From contig NZ_JAMOLN010000001.1 of the NCBI RefSeq assembly GCF_024448165.1, forward strand, positions 62,001 to 126,000: DNA of 64,000 bases, given 5' to 3'. Below the pieces are notes generated by a model. The model searched no databases. It had not been told where the DNA came from and saw only the letters and a list, made by a program, of their open reading frames with translations. This DNA comes from Streptomyces longispororuber (GTDB lineage Bacteria > Actinomycetota > Actinomycetes > Streptomycetales > Streptomycetaceae). The translations under genes and the position numbers were made by a program. Each line of letters opens with the position of its first letter. The stretch's first letter is position 1. Shown piece after piece: positions 26,158 to 36,112 of this stretch.

Positions 26158-26532
26158 TCAAACTTCCAGTTGCTCCTCGGTCTGCCTGAGGCGGTGCCGG
26201 GCCATGGCGAGGTTCGAGCGGGCCTTGTCGATGATGACGTAGATGCACAGGCCGTTGCCGGACCTACCCGCCACGGGGCGGATGAGGTGGTACTGGGTGC
26301 CCAGGGTGATCAGGATGTCCTCGATCTTGTCCTTGAGACCCAGCGTCTCCATGGTGCGCATCTTGGCGCGGATCACGTCGGTGTTACCGGCTGCGGCGAC
26401 GCTCAGGTCCAGATTCTTGCCGCCGCCCAGGGTGCCAAGCGCCATGCCGCTGGTGTAGTCGACGACGGCGGCTCCCAGCGCGCCCTCGATCTCGGTCAGC
26501 AGGGTCTTCAGCGACACTTCCACACCGGTCAT
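26158..26532 (-). CDS. Roadblock/LC7-domain protein
   Basis: This 124-residue protein starts at ATG 26532 behind AGGAGG. The sequence VSLKTLLTEIEGALGAAVVD then YTSGMALGTLGGGKNLDLSV fits the Roadblock/LC7 fold, which in Streptomyces often pairs with small GTPases (conservon CvnB/CvnD). Here no GTPase, kinase or CvnC neighbour is present. The C-terminal helix ARSNLAMARHRLRQTEEQLE could be a coiled coil. Confidence 0.75.
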   Translation of the reverse strand: MTGVEVSLKTLLTEIEGALGAAVVDYTSGMALGTLGGGKNLDLSVAAAGNTDVIRAKMRTMETLGLKDKIEDILITLGTQYHLIRPVAGRSGNGLCIYVIIDKARSNLAMARHRLRQTEEQLEV

Positions 26533-26655
26533 GGATCCTCCTAGGAGAGAAGTACGAGAGCTGGTTCCAAACTCTCGCGGAGAACCTAGGACGCGCACCG
26601 CCCACCTGCGGGACATATGCCTGAAGAGGTTGCAAAAGAAGGCGCCGCGCGATAA

Positions 26656-27955
26656 GACACCTGCCACGCAGGAGCTCATGACCAACTGGCACGCAAGGGC
26701 TCCGCCACAGGCCCGAAGCAGGTCGAGTGGGCCTACAGCCCCCTCAGCCAGGCCCAATCCAACGCCTCGATCCTCTACGACAAGACGGAGTGCTCGACGA
26801 CACCGGCGTACGCACACCGGTCGGAGATCTTACTGAGTGTTTCGCCCTGTTAGGTGTGTTTGGTCCCAGGTCAGGTGCCGCGCCAGTTGGGGGTGGCTTC
26901 GCCGGTGAGGCGGCGGGCCATGAGGTCGATCATCGCGAGGTGGATCATGGCTTCGGAGCGGTGCGGGTGGGTCTCATAGTCGCGGGCGAGTCTGCGGTGG
27001 TGCATGAGCCAGCCGATGCTGCGTTCGATGGTCCAGCGTCTCGGGATGATGGTGAACCCGCGCGCGCCGGGCGGGCGTTGGACGGGGTGGACGTCGATGC
27101 CCAGGCGGGCGCCGTGGTCGATGGCGGTGGTGCGGTAGCCGGCGTCCACCCAGGCCTTGGTCACCTGCGGATGGGCGGCGGCGATCCGGGACAGCAGGGT
27201 CACCCCGGCCGCGGTGTCGGAGACGCTCGCGGCGGTGACCAGCACGGTCAGCAGCAGGCCGAGGGTGTCGCAGCCCAGGTGGCGTTTCCGTCCGATGATC
27301 CGCTTGCCTGCGTCGGTGCCCTGGTCGGCGAGGTGCACGTTGGCGGAGGTCTTGATGGTTTGGGAGTCCAGCACGCAGGCCGACGGTTCGCCGTGGCGCC
27401 CTTCGGCCTCGCGGACCAGGTGCCGCAGCAGGCCGGTGAGCTGGGCGAAGACGCCGTCGGTCTGCCAGTGGGCGAAGTAGCCGTAGACGGTGTTCCCGTG
27501 CGGGAACTCGTGGGGCAGATAGCGCCAGGGGATGCCATTGCGGTCGACGTAGAGCACGGCGTTCATCAGGGCACGCAGGTCGTGCTCGAGCGGGCGCCCG
27601 ATGTCCAGGGCCTCCCTGCGGGGAGAAGCGGTGGCCGCCACTGACGTGGTCAGGGGAGCGCGGCTACCACTTCTGCGAGGACGCCGACGAACTGGAGCAG
27701 TGGGAACGCCAGTGGGCTGATGTGAAGTACACGCAGATCACCAGCTTCATGACCAACGTCCTTCACGGGCACGAGCGACTGTTTCCCAAGAGCCGCTGGC
27801 TGGCCTACGTCTCTGCACAGATGAACGCCGCCCAGAGTGCGCTCGACCTGATCGCTCGCCCGCAGCCTGTCGAGCCTTCCCCAGCGGGCCGACCGTGCAG
27901 CAGTTTCCGTGGGAGCAGCCGCCGCACGTCACCCGCCGTTTCTGGACATCCCGCA
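26656..27955 (+). pseudogene. possible gene split by an IS5 element
   Basis: Left of the IS5 element one frame (26656-26832) reads LARKGSATGPKQVEWAYSPL then SQAQSNASILYDKTECSTTP. Right of it (from 27656) the frame reads ERGYHFCEDADELEQWERQW then ADVKYTQITSFMTNVLHGHE. Both pieces are protein-like in composition and on the same strand. I infer one interrupted gene of unknown function, but the two halves cannot be proved to belong together. Confidence 0.35.
26871..27641 (-). CDS. IS5-family transposase, N-terminally shortened
   Basis: This 256-residue transposase keeps the catalytic triad: Asp in CVLDSQTIKTSANVH, Asp in TKAWVDAGYRTTA and Glu in RRWTIERSIGWLMHHR. The N-terminus begins late compared with relatives, which have about 30 more residues before a YVDRNGIPWRYLPHEFPHGN block. 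No terminal inverted repeats are seen, so the element is probably truncated on its right side and unable to move by itself. Confidence 0.8.
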   Translation of the reverse strand: MAATASPRREALDIGRPLEHDLRALMNAVLYVDRNGIPWRYLPHEFPHGNTVYGYFAHWQTDGVFAQLTGLLRHLVREAEGRHGEPSACVLDSQTIKTSANVHLADQGTDAGKRIIGRKRHLGCDTLGLLLTVLVTAASVSDTAAGVTLLSRIAAAHPQVTKAWVDAGYRTTAIDHGARLGIDVHPVQRPPGARGFTIIPRRWTIERSIGWLMHHRRLARDYETHPHRSEAMIHLAMIDLMARRLTGEATPNWRGT

Positions 27956-27986
27956 GGTGCGTGTGTCCTGACCACGCGTCTGTTCA

Positions 27987-28253
27987 TTACGGGGGGGCAT
28001 TGCGCGGGCTGTCGTGGCGGCAGCGGCGGGGCGGGCTGCGGCGCCGGGCCGTAAGCTCTTCCAGCGCTTCGCGCAGCGCCAGGAGTTCTTCCAACGTGGC
28101 CCCGGCGACGAATTGTTCGATGCGGGCACCAGCATGCCAATAGGCGCGCTGGGTGACCGCCCGGATGATGGCGTCGAGGGCGTCCCGGCGCGGTCCTGGC
28201 GGCAGCCCGGAAGGCCGGTCCGGTTCAAAGCTACGGGACGGTGTCTGGTTCAT
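27987..28253 (-). CDS. small hypothetical protein
   Basis: This 88-residue protein starts at ATG 28253 with AGGGGGAG upstream. It has a flexible N-terminus, a helical middle (RRDALDAIIRAVTQRAYWHA, then LEELLALREALEELTARRRS) and a basic C-terminus. I do not recognise a family. The helical core could form a small bundle or a DNA-associated protein. Confidence 0.5.
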   Translation of the reverse strand: MNQTPSRSFEPDRPSGLPPGPRRDALDAIIRAVTQRAYWHAGARIEQFVAGATLEELLALREALEELTARRRSPPRRCRHDSPRNAPP

Positions 28254-28622
28254 GGCTCCCCCTGGCTGTGTAGGTACAACGTCACAGGGTGACCCGGGGT
28301 ACGGCCACACGGGGCGTGCATGCGTTTTGCCGATGGGGCGGGGGCCGGGCGGCAGCCCTCCGTCAAGCGGCGGTTGCTGCCCTCGGGGGCGCCAACCCGG
28401 CAGCCCCGAGGGCAGACCCCCGTGGTGCTCTTCGATGGTCCGGGGGGAACCGTGTCGGACGCGCACCACCGGTCTATGTAAAACTAATTGACTATGCTTC
28501 TGGCATATCACGTTAACGCTGAGGCCGGATAGGGCCGACTGGTCCACCCCGCGCTTCCTTGCGGCCCCCATCCCGTCGCTCCGTTCCAGTGGTCGTCGCA
28601 ACACCCCAGTTCAGGGGACGCG
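28254..28622. other. non-coding stretch before the IS30 pseudogene
   Basis: No gene is supported. The last 40 bases contain TGGTCGTCGCAACACC (about 28590-28605), which matches the sequence just upstream of the other IS30 transposase (34457-34478 region, opposite strand). It is therefore probably the left end of this IS30 element. Confidence 0.5.
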
Positions 28623-29624
28623 ATGGACTTCCAGATCAGGCCCGAGAAGCAGCACTCCCGGGGCAAGCCGACCCTGGAGCGGGAGGAATAGTTGCGGCTT
28701 ATGCAGCTGGGCTGCAGCAACAAAGAGGCGAGCAAGCTCGTCGGTATCAACCTCCGCACCGGCCGTGAGTGGAAGAACGGCCGCCCAGAGATGCACGTGG
28801 TCCACGAGACCATCTACCAGGCCCTCTACCGTCCAGGCCGCGGTGAACTGCGGCGAGAACTTACCCGGGGGTTGCGGACCTGTAGGGTCCGCCGGCGCCC
28901 GCATCGCCAGGCATGGAAGCGAAAGCCGCGATTCTCCGGCAGCATGATGATCAGCAACCGGCCTGCCGACCATGCCGTGGCTGGGCATTGGGAGGGCGAC
29001 CGTGCGACACGAAGTTGCACGAATTTGAGTGGACTGACCGATTGGAGAGGCGGCTGATGATGAGGCCGTAGGTGCAGTCACGGGTCCGTGTCCGTATGAC
29101 CCATCCCCGGTCTTGACGTGCGACGCTGGTAACGGCGTGGTGCGAAGCTCAGGGGAAAGCCCAAGGGCTCCTGTTCCATCCGGGAGTTACCGGCAAGGGG
29201 AAGACCGGACGGGTGAACGCAAGTGACCTCCCGATGATGCCTCGTGATCCCAAGCCCTGCCGATGGAAGGCTCCAGTGGGGTGCATGGCTGGCCGCTGAG
29301 AAGCGGCAGGCGCTGGCCGGCAGAGGTCACTCCGGCCAGGTGGACACCGCAGCCTCGGGGTAAAGGGAGCACCCCCCGGTCGTATCTCATTCGTGTGGAA
29401 CGTGGAAACCCCGTTGGGGTCCGGGCCGTCGTGGCCCGGTCGGCCGACCGTGAGGAAGGCCCAACTCCCCAGCGGGAACAGGACGGCCCAAGAAGCCAAA
29501 GCCGAAAGGAAACGGGAACCCGGGGCACGATGACCGGCCTCTCCGCCAGTCGCCCCACATAACCGTCCGGATACGGGTGCGCTGCCCGGACCCGAAAGGG
29601 TGCTGACGTGGGCCAGGTGAGCCT

Positions 29625-31479
29625 GTGCGGACTCACTGGACAAGGACGACGGAACCGAGGGACAAGTTGGACACCAAGACGGACACGGTCGAAACGGTCT
29701 CGACCGTCCCGACCGCCGTCGCGACGGTGAACGGACCCGAGGACGAAGACCTGGACGGGGCGTCGATCAACTGGCGCCGGGCCGAGGAAGACGTACGGCG
29801 TCTGCGGCAGAGAATCTTCACGGCATCGCAGGCAGGGGACCTGAAGAAGGTTCGCAACTTGCAGAAGCTGATGCTCCGATCCCGCCCGAACACGCTCCTG
29901 AGTGTGCGGCGGGCCACGGACATCAATGCGGGACGTGCGACGGCAGGAGTCGACGGCAAGGTGGTGCTGCTTCCCCAGCCCAAGGCCGCGCTGGCCGACT
30001 GGGTTCAACACCGTGCCCGGCCGTGGATTCCGAAGCCGGTCAAGCGGGTGTTCATCCCCAAGCCAGGGACGACGAAGAAGCGCGGACTCGGGATTCCCGT
30101 GATCGTTGACCGGTGCCTGCAAGCTGTGGCACTTGGGTGCACTGGAACCCGAGTGGGAAGCGCGGTTCGAGCCGAAGTCGTACGGCTTCCGGCCCGGCCG
30201 CGGCTGTCACGATGCGATCGGAGCCATCTACTCCACGCTCATTAGGAAGAACCCGCAGCGTGTGTGGGTGCTCGACGCGGACCTTATGGCGGCGTTCGAC
30301 CGAATCGACCATGAACGGCTGATGGCCGCGCTCGGCACCTTCCCCGCTCGGGGACTGGTCCGACAGTGACTGAAGGCCGGGGCGGTGGATCGAGTCCGGT
30401 TCGCCCCGACCGAAGCGGGGACTCCGCAAGGCGGAGTGATCAGCCCGTTGCTCTTCAACGTGGCCCTGCTCGGGATGGAGGAAGCCGCAGGGGTCCGCTA
30501 CTTCACGACTGGTAGAGACGCCGGAAGCGCGCAGAGCGGAAGCCCCGTGCTGGTGAGATACGCAGATGATTTTGTCGCGATGTGCACCAGCCGTGAGCAG
30601 GCCGAACAGGTCAAGGAACGGCTGACTGCATGGCTGACGCCCAGAGGGCTCGCCTTCCACGACGACAAGACACGCATCGTCCACGCGGCGAGCGGGTTCG
30701 ACTTCCTGGGGTTCAACGTCCGCCGCTATCACGGCAAGTTGCTGATCAAGCCGAGCACAGCGGCTCAACGACGGATCCGGGAACGGCTGAGCACCGAGAT
30801 GCTCGCCCTGCGAGGGGCCAATGCGGGAGCGGTGCTCAATAAGATCAACCCGATCGTGCGGGGTTGGTCGGCCTACTACCGGACGGTGGTATCCAGCGAG
30901 ATCTTCACCGCGCTGGACAATCACATGTGGAAGCTCGCTTACAAGTGGGCCAAGCACAGTCACCCGAACAAGCCGAAGCACTGGATATCCGACAAGTACT
31001 TCGGCCAGTTCAACAAGTCCAGGAAGGACCGGTGGGTGTTCGGCGACCGCAGCAGCGGCACCTACCTGCTCAAGTTCTCCTGGATGAAGATCGTCCGGCA
31101 CCAGTTGGTCAAGGGCAGGGCGTCCCCGGACGACCCGGCGCTGGAGTCGTACTAGGCCGAACGGCGCCGCAAGGGACCGCCTCCGCCGGTCGACGGCATG
31201 ACCGTGCGCCTGCTCCGGGCGCAGCAAGGTCGCTGCCCGATCTGCGGAGGGCTCCTGTTGCACGTCGATCACCCGCCGCGAAGCCCCCAGGAGTGGGAAG
31301 CGTGGCAGCCTGTCATCAGGAGGGCGATCTCCAAGCAGTACGTCGCGTTCCCGGGCGGTGGCTCACCGGACGATCAACGGCTCCGTCTCCTCCACCCCCT
31401 TTGTCAACGGCGAATTGGAGCCGCCGGGTTGACGAGTCTTGCACCTTCTCCTGACCGCGAGCCCTTGGGGCTTGCTTGA
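29625..31479 (+). pseudogene. group II intron reverse transcriptase-maturase-HNH, broken in three places
   Basis: Reading resumes across lesions to give a normal-length intron protein. The N-terminus SINWRRAEEDVRRLRQRIF is followed by RT blocks: VFIPKPGTTKKRGLGIPVI, a frameshift near 30120, EPKSYGFRPGRGCHDAIGAI, then a TGA at 30367 where Trp is usual. Next come TPQGGVISPLLFNVAL and the active-site YADD (VLVRYADDFVAMC). The maturase X region includes NKINPIVRGWSAYYRTV. A TAG at 31153, again in place of Trp, precedes the HNH part (CPICGGLLLHVDHPP ... HPLC). It is not translatable as one protein. Confidence 0.88.
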
Positions 31480-31514
31480 GCCGTGTGCGGTGAACAGCTG
31501 CTTGCACACGGTTC
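31478..31514 (+). ncRNA. group II intron domain V
   Basis: GAGCCGTGTGC (31478-31488) pairs with GCACACGGTTC (31504-31514), 11 bp with one G-U, and contains the AGC catalytic triad. The ORF stop overlaps its first bases. Domain VI follows: GCGGGGACGC pairs with GCGTCCCCGC, and the A at 31549, 7 bases from the 3' end, is the expected bulged branch point. Confidence 0.88.
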
Positions 31515-32187
31515 TGAGGGGGCGGGGACGCAGCAATGCGTCCCCGCTACCCGACTCATTGTTGGCACCCGCCACAAGTCCGCGATCGGCACGCTGGTCG
31601 AGCGGACCGCTCGCTACCTCATGCTTGTCCACCTGCCAGATGGACGCCAGACCGAGCACTTCCACAAGGCTCTGGCCGCCACCGTCTCCCAACTACCGTT
31701 CCATCTGCGCCGATCACTGACCTGGAACCGAGGGAACGAGATGGCCAGCCACCACGTTTTCTCCACCACCAGCGGCATGCACGTCTACTTCTGCAATTCC
31801 GGCAGCCCCGCCCGTGGCACCGTGGCTCGAATAAGAACACAGGCGACCTGCTGCGGCAGTACTTCCCCAAAGGCACCAACCTCGCTCAGCACAGCCGCCG
31901 AGACCTCGACCTGGTGGCAGCCGAACTCAATGGCAGACCACGAAAGACGCTCGGCTGGGGAACCCCAGCCGAGCGTCTCGCCAAGTACCTGCCTTTGAAA
32001 GGGGCATGAAAACTGTGCCGACAGGGCAATCCGGCCATCCCTCCGTGCATGTCGTGGGAGGGAGTGCGCTTCCGCCGTGGAGTCCTAGTCTGGGAATGTG
32101 CCCCTGCCCCCGGCGCGGTGTTGACGTGCTGCAGGCCCTTCTTGGGTGTCCTGTTCACCATGGATCGCTCTGGTCGGGGAGGCGTTG

Positions 32188-32724
32188 ATGGGACGGTCCG
32201 TTCAAATGCCTCGGTTGCCTCGCATCAACAGCCATGACGCTGATTTGTCCGCGGATGGGCTGCGTGGGCGTGGAGGTCTGTCGGTGGTGGTGGAGGTAGA
32301 TCCGGACTCGCGTGACATGCAGCTTTTCGAGGAAGTCACCGCGACCGCGCTCGTGCGGGCGGGTACGCCGTCCCGAGTGGTGGCGCGTTCCACCGAGGCG
32401 GCCCGGATCGCGGCGCACTACGTCATCGGACACAGCGCCGGCGGACGGCTCCGCCTGCAGGTCGAAGTCGACGAGGAGGCGGTGACCGTCTCGGTGTCCG
32501 ACTGCAGCACAGCGAGCCTGCCGGGCCCTCTCGCCTGGTTCCACATCTCTCTCGATGGCCAACTGCAATGGGACGGCCACACCACCAGCGACCCCCTGAC
32601 ACAGATAGAGAACGACTCGATGGTGGTCCATCGCACACTCGACGGACACGTACGCTTGGCGGTACGAATCCCCTGGGCACCGCACCACCCCGCCCGGGAA
32701 GCAGCACCAGGTTCCGCGCACTAG
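32188..32724 (+). CDS. regulatory protein with a possible histidine-kinase-like ATPase fold
   Basis: This 178-residue protein starts at ATG 32188 behind GGGAGG. After a polar N-terminus it reads TEAARIAAHYVIGHSAGGRL, then RLQVEVDEEAVTVSVSDCST. That is weakly like anti-sigma-type HATPase proteins (helix then V-V-V-D strand), but clear N and G boxes are missing. It could instead be a related degenerate domain. It stands alone between two IS30 elements. Confidence 0.5.
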   Translation: MGRSVQMPRLPRINSHDADLSADGLRGRGGLSVVVEVDPDSRDMQLFEEVTATALVRAGTPSRVVARSTEAARIAAHYVIGHSAGGRLRLQVEVDEEAVTVSVSDCSTASLPGPLAWFHISLDGQLQWDGHTTSDPLTQIENDSMVVHRTLDGHVRLAVRIPWAPHHPAREAAPGSAH

Positions 32725-32991
32725 AGGTTGTCGCGTGGGGCTCCGGCTCCCTTAATTGAAAGTGGGGGCCGGCGGATCCGGGGTCGTGAGCGGGTCCGCG
32801 ACCCCGGTCTCAAAGGGGCCAGCAGCACGGGGAGGCGCGAGCGCGGCACGGCTACTCACCGCCGTGCGCCGGTGACGGGCCCCGGCCCCGCACTCCGTCA
32901 GTCCAAGACCAGATCGATAGCAACCTCTAGCGACAGCTTGGGTGTACATGCCCCCAATTCAGGAACTAGGCTCCTGGCGATCGCCAGTTGA

Positions 32992-34434
32992 TCACTGTGT
33001 TGCGACGATCATTGGAATCCGCCCTGTCGGGTGGCAAACCCCGGCTGAAGTGTTCACCCAGCAGCTACGATCACTTCCACCAACCAGCGTTGCGACGACC
33101 GATTGAATTCGTCCAGGGGTTTTCCGGGGCCGGTTGTTGAAGACCGCTGCGACAGCTTGGAGCTCTTCGCTGTTCCAGCGGGACAAGTCGGTGCCCTTGG
33201 GGAAGTACTGACGCAGTAGGCCGTTGGTGTTCTCGTTGGTCCCGCGTTGCCAGGGGCTGTGGGGGTCGGCGAAGTAGACAGGGATGCCGGTCTCGACCGT
33301 GAAGGCGGCGTGCGCGGACAACTCCTTGCCGCGGTCCCAGGTGAGAGACCGCCGAAGTTGGTCAGGCAGTGTCGTCATCGTCCTGGCCAGGGCGTTCTTC
33401 ATCGTGATGGCGCCGTATCCGGCCAGAGCGGGTCCGTTCTTCGTGCGCGGGACCACACCGTAGCCCTCCTCGCGCGGCAGGTGGACCAGCATGGTGAATC
33501 TGGTGGTGCGCTCGACGAGAGTCCCGATCGCCGAGCGCTTCAGCCCGATGATGAGGTCGCCCTCCCAGTGCCCGGGAACGGCGCGGTCCTCGGCCTCGGC
33601 GGGACGCTCGCTGAGAAGGACCTTGTCGGTGACGTGGGCCCACGCCGTCTGCCGGCTGCGTGCCCGGGGAACACGCAGCGCCCGTCCGGTGCGCAGGCAG
33701 GCCACCAGCTCGCGTTTCAGCGCACCACGTCCCTCGACGTAGAGCGCCTGGTAGATCGCCTCGTGACTGATGCGCATGTCCTCGTCGTCGGGGAACTCGA
33801 CCGGCAGGCGGCGCGCGATCTGCTCCGGGCTCCATGCTGTAACCCAGCCTCTGTCGCCGCGGTGCGGCTTGTTGCGCCCCTTCCAGGCCGGGCCCTCCGG
33901 GCCAACACGGTTGCCGCCGGCGTCGGTGACGTCTCCCGACAACCGGTCCTGGACAAAGGCTCTCAGCCTCGGATTGTCCACGAGCTTGGCTGTCTTGGGG
34001 CGTCGGGCCCGGCGTTCAGCGTGCCACTGCGCGGTCGAGGCCCGGTAGTCCAGCTTGTAGGTCCGAGTAGAGGCATTGCGCCGCAGTTCGCGGGATATCG
34101 TCGACGGCGCCCGTCCGAGCCTGCGGGCGATCTCGCGGACGCCGGCGCCCTGGGCGTGCCAGACGGCGATGTCCTCCCGTTCGGGAAACGACAGGTAGCG
34201 CCCGGACGCCTCATCAGGAAGACACGGATTCACGCCGCCAGCGTGCCGGAACCAGCGGAATCCCACCGGCCCGGACACCCCGGCAGCACTGCACGCATCC
34301 TCGGTCTTGGCACCCCGAGCGATCGCCGTCCAGAATCTGACCCTGTCCTCGCGCCAGGCCACCGACGGCCTGCCCGGCGACGGCATCAATCCCCGATACG
34401 CACGAACCTGCTTGTGCCGCTCCACAGATCCCAT
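32992..34434 (-). CDS. IS30-family transposase
   Basis: This 480-residue transposase starts at ATG 34434 behind GAGAGGTGAAG. The N-terminal helix-turn-helix is EIARRLGRAPSTISRELRRN. The catalytic triad is intact: Asp in GHWEGDLIIGL, Asp in SLTWDRGKEL and Glu in RGTNENTNGLLR. After NNRPRKTPG the normal tail is lost and the frame runs on through two IS-end-like sequences to 32992. Activity is uncertain because the tail and one end are abnormal. Confidence 0.85.
   Translation of the reverse strand: MGSVERHKQVRAYRGLMPSPGRPSVAWREDRVRFWTAIARGAKTEDACSAAGVSGPVGFRWFRHAGGVNPCLPDEASGRYLSFPEREDIAVWHAQGAGVREIARRLGRAPSTISRELRRNASTRTYKLDYRASTAQWHAERRARRPKTAKLVDNPRLRAFVQDRLSGDVTDAGGNRVGPEGPAWKGRNKPHRGDRGWVTAWSPEQIARRLPVEFPDDEDMRISHEAIYQALYVEGRGALKRELVACLRTGRALRVPRARSRQTAWAHVTDKVLLSERPAEAEDRAVPGHWEGDLIIGLKRSAIGTLVERTTRFTMLVHLPREEGYGVVPRTKNGPALAGYGAITMKNALARTMTTLPDQLRRSLTWDRGKELSAHAAFTVETGIPVYFADPHSPWQRGTNENTNGLLRQYFPKGTDLSRWNSEELQAVAAVFNNRPRKTPGRIQSVVATLVGGSDRSCWVNTSAGVCHPTGRIPMIVATQ
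32999..33020 (-). repeat. IS30 end-like sequence, copy 1
   Basis: GTTGCGACGATC followed by ATTGGAATCC repeats, in the same orientation, the sequence at 34457-34478. A third, less exact copy is at 33091-33112 (GTTGCGACGACCGATTGAAT). In a normal IS30 the two ends should be inverted, so these are direct repeats. Confidence 0.7.
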
Positions 34435-34456
34435 CGCTTCACCTCTCGATCAAGGT

Positions 34457-34478
34457 GTTGCGACGATCAGTTGAATCC
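34457..34478 (-). repeat. IS30 left-end sequence upstream of the transposase
   Basis: GTTGCGACGATC followed by AGTTGAATCC lies 23 bases before the transposase start. It is the point where the IS3 element to the right is cut off, so it marks the element boundary. Confidence 0.7.
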
Positions 34479-35090
34479 GTCCTGCGATCCGCGATCGCTG
34501 TGCAGGATGCACCCGGCGACGCTCCCACGCCGGGCAACCGCGTTGTTCAGGGCTGTGACGGCCAGGCGGGACTTCATCCGCGTGTCGATCGAGTAGCCCA
34601 CGATCCTCTTGCTGAAGACGTCCTTGATCGCGCAGAGATACAACTTGCCCTCAGTGGTGGCGTGTTCGGTGATATCGGTGAGCCACAGCTGGTTCGGTCC
34701 GGTCGCGCTGAAGTCGCGGCGGACGAGGTCGTCGTGCACCGGCGGGCCGGCCTTCTTGCTTCGGCTGCGCTTCTTGCCGAAGACGCTCCACCAGTTGTTG
34801 TCGCGGCAGATCCGCCACGCGGTCCGGTCCGCCATGCCCGATCCCGCGCTGCGGGCCTCGTCGGCCAGAAAGCGGTAGCCGAACTCCGGGTCGTCGCGGT
34901 GCGCGTCGAACAGTGCGTTCGCGCGGCTGACCCGCTCCAACTCGGTCTCGGTCACCGGTCGTTCCAGCCAGCGGTAGTAGGGCTGGCGGGCGAGCTTGAG
35001 CACCCGGCACGTCACCGTGACGGGCACCCCGTCCACGGCCAGCTCTTTCACGAGCGGGTAGATCCTTTTCCCGGCAGGTGTGCCTGCGAC
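34479..35090 (-). pseudogene. IS3-family transposase OrfB, truncated
   Basis: The frame reads KRIYPLVKELAVDGVPVTVT, then RDDPEFGYRFLADEARSAGS, NQLWLTDITEHATTEGKLYL with catalytic Asp, and LHSDRGSQ with the second Asp. It is cut at the IS30 end right after GSQ, so the third catalytic residue is lost. OrfB lies in another frame relative to OrfA, as expected for programmed frameshifting in IS3 elements. Confidence 0.85.
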
Positions 35091-35356
35091 AGGTAGGCCG
35101 CGGCCCGCCGCAGGACTTCGTTCTCCTGCTCCAGCAGCTTGATCCGCCGACGCGCTTCCCGCAGTTCCGCGCTCTCCTGGCTGCTTGTTCCGGGCCTGGT
35201 CCCATCGTCGATGTCCGCCCGGCGCATCCACTTCCACAGTGTCATCGCGGGGACCCCGAAGTCGGCGGCCACCTGCTCCACCGTCACGCCCGGGCCGCGG
35301 TTCCTCGCGACCCGCACAACGTCCTGGCGGAACTCTTCCGGATAAGGCTTGGGCAC
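35048..35356 (-). CDS. IS3-family transposase OrfA
   Basis: This 102-residue protein starts at GTG 35356 behind GGAAGGA. It has a helix-turn-helix (VTVEQVAADFGVPAMTLWKW) and a leucine-zipper helix (LREARRRIKLLEQENEVLRR). It overlaps OrfB. It is complete, but its partner is truncated, so the element is dead. Confidence 0.85.
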   Translation of the reverse strand: MPKPYPEEFRQDVVRVARNRGPGVTVEQVAADFGVPAMTLWKWMRRADIDDGTRPGTSSQESAELREARRRIKLLEQENEVLRRAAAYLSQAHLPGKGSTRS

Positions 35357-35637
35357 AGCGGCATCCTTCCCACCCGCCCCACAGGGCAAGCCAGTTCAGA
35401 TGTCACCCGATCGTGCATCAGCCCCAGTAGAACTCGCCCCGGAAGCGTGACAGTTCCGCCAGCGATTCCTGCCGGACATCCTGATACTGCAGACTCATCC
35501 TCACGGCCTTCGCGTTGGACGTGTGTGTTCCTTGGCCGGAGCACATGTTCAGGCGAAGGCCGTTTCCGCGTACGGCAGTTACCGAACCGAGTGATCAAGT
35601 ACGACGCACCGTTCGACGGCATACGTTAAAGATCAAG

Positions 35638-36039
35638 CTAGTGGCTAAAGCCGTGCCGACGCAGCATCTTCGCGATGCCAGAGAGAGTGAAACTCTTGTG
35701 GAACCGGCGTCCGATGAGCGTTCTGATCCTGGCCAGCGTCCAGGTCTGGTCCGGCCCAGCCATGCGCCACCGGGCCCTTGGCCAACTCCTGTTCCAGCAC
35801 CACGAACAGGGCCTCGCTCAGTCCTGGCCGAGAGGCCGATCCATTCGAGCACAAGCCGTGCTCTCCGGTGCCCTGCCATACCTGGCGCCATCGCTGCACC
35901 GACCTGATGCTGACCCGAAGCTGTTTGGCGATCACCGTGTTGTCCTGCCCGGCAGCGAACATCCTGGCTGCGTCCATACGGATGCCTCGCGAAACGCGCG
36001 CCGCTCGGCAGTCAGGCCACCGCCTTGCGGATACCTCAT
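35638..36039 (-). pseudogene. IS630-family transposase N-terminal fragment
   Basis: ATG 36039 starts MRYPQGGGLTAERRAFREAS. After a frameshift come GIRMDAARMFAAGQDNTVIA and KQLRVSIRSVQRWRQVWQGT, the helix-turn-helix part. A second frameshift leads to TWTLARIRTLIGRRFHKSFT and GIAKMLRRHGFS. The catalytic domain is missing. Between 35390 and 35638 I see no gene, only an inverted repeat GGCCTTCGC/GCGAAGGCC at about 35497-35560 that may be an old element end. Confidence 0.75.
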
Positions 36040-36112
36040 GGCTCGGGCATACCGCGACAATCGCCATCCGTCCGCCATCGCGACAACACACAGACAAGCT
36101 CAGTAAGCGTCT

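Larger units (their letters stand above)
29002..31555 (+). mobile_element. group II intron inside an IS30 transposase gene
   Basis: The 2554-base intron starts GTGCGACACG, matching the GUGYG 5' consensus, and ends CCCGAC, matching the AY 3' end. Removing it joins ...GGCGACC to TCATTGTTGGC and restores the transposase reading Gly-Asp-Leu-Ile-Val-Gly exactly. It encodes a reverse transcriptase/maturase with an HNH domain, followed by domains V and VI. The insertion is one base past the codon for the first catalytic Asp of IS30 (GHWEGD). Confidence 0.9.
28623..32009 (+). pseudogene. IS30-family transposase, degraded and split by a group II intron
   Basis: Exon 1 starts at ATG 28623 (MDFQIRPEKQHSRGKPTLER), has a TAG at 28689, then LRLMQLGCSNKEASKLVGIN, a large internal deletion, MHVVHETIYQALYRPGRGEL and finally GHWEGD at 29001. 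Exon 2 resumes at 31556 in perfect frame (LIVGTRHKSAIGTLVERTAR, LTWNRGNEMASHHVF). It then frameshifts near 31815 into NTGDLLRQYFPKGTNLAQHS and ends RLAKYLPLKGA. The deletion, stop and frameshift make it dead whether or not the intron splices. Confidence 0.88.
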
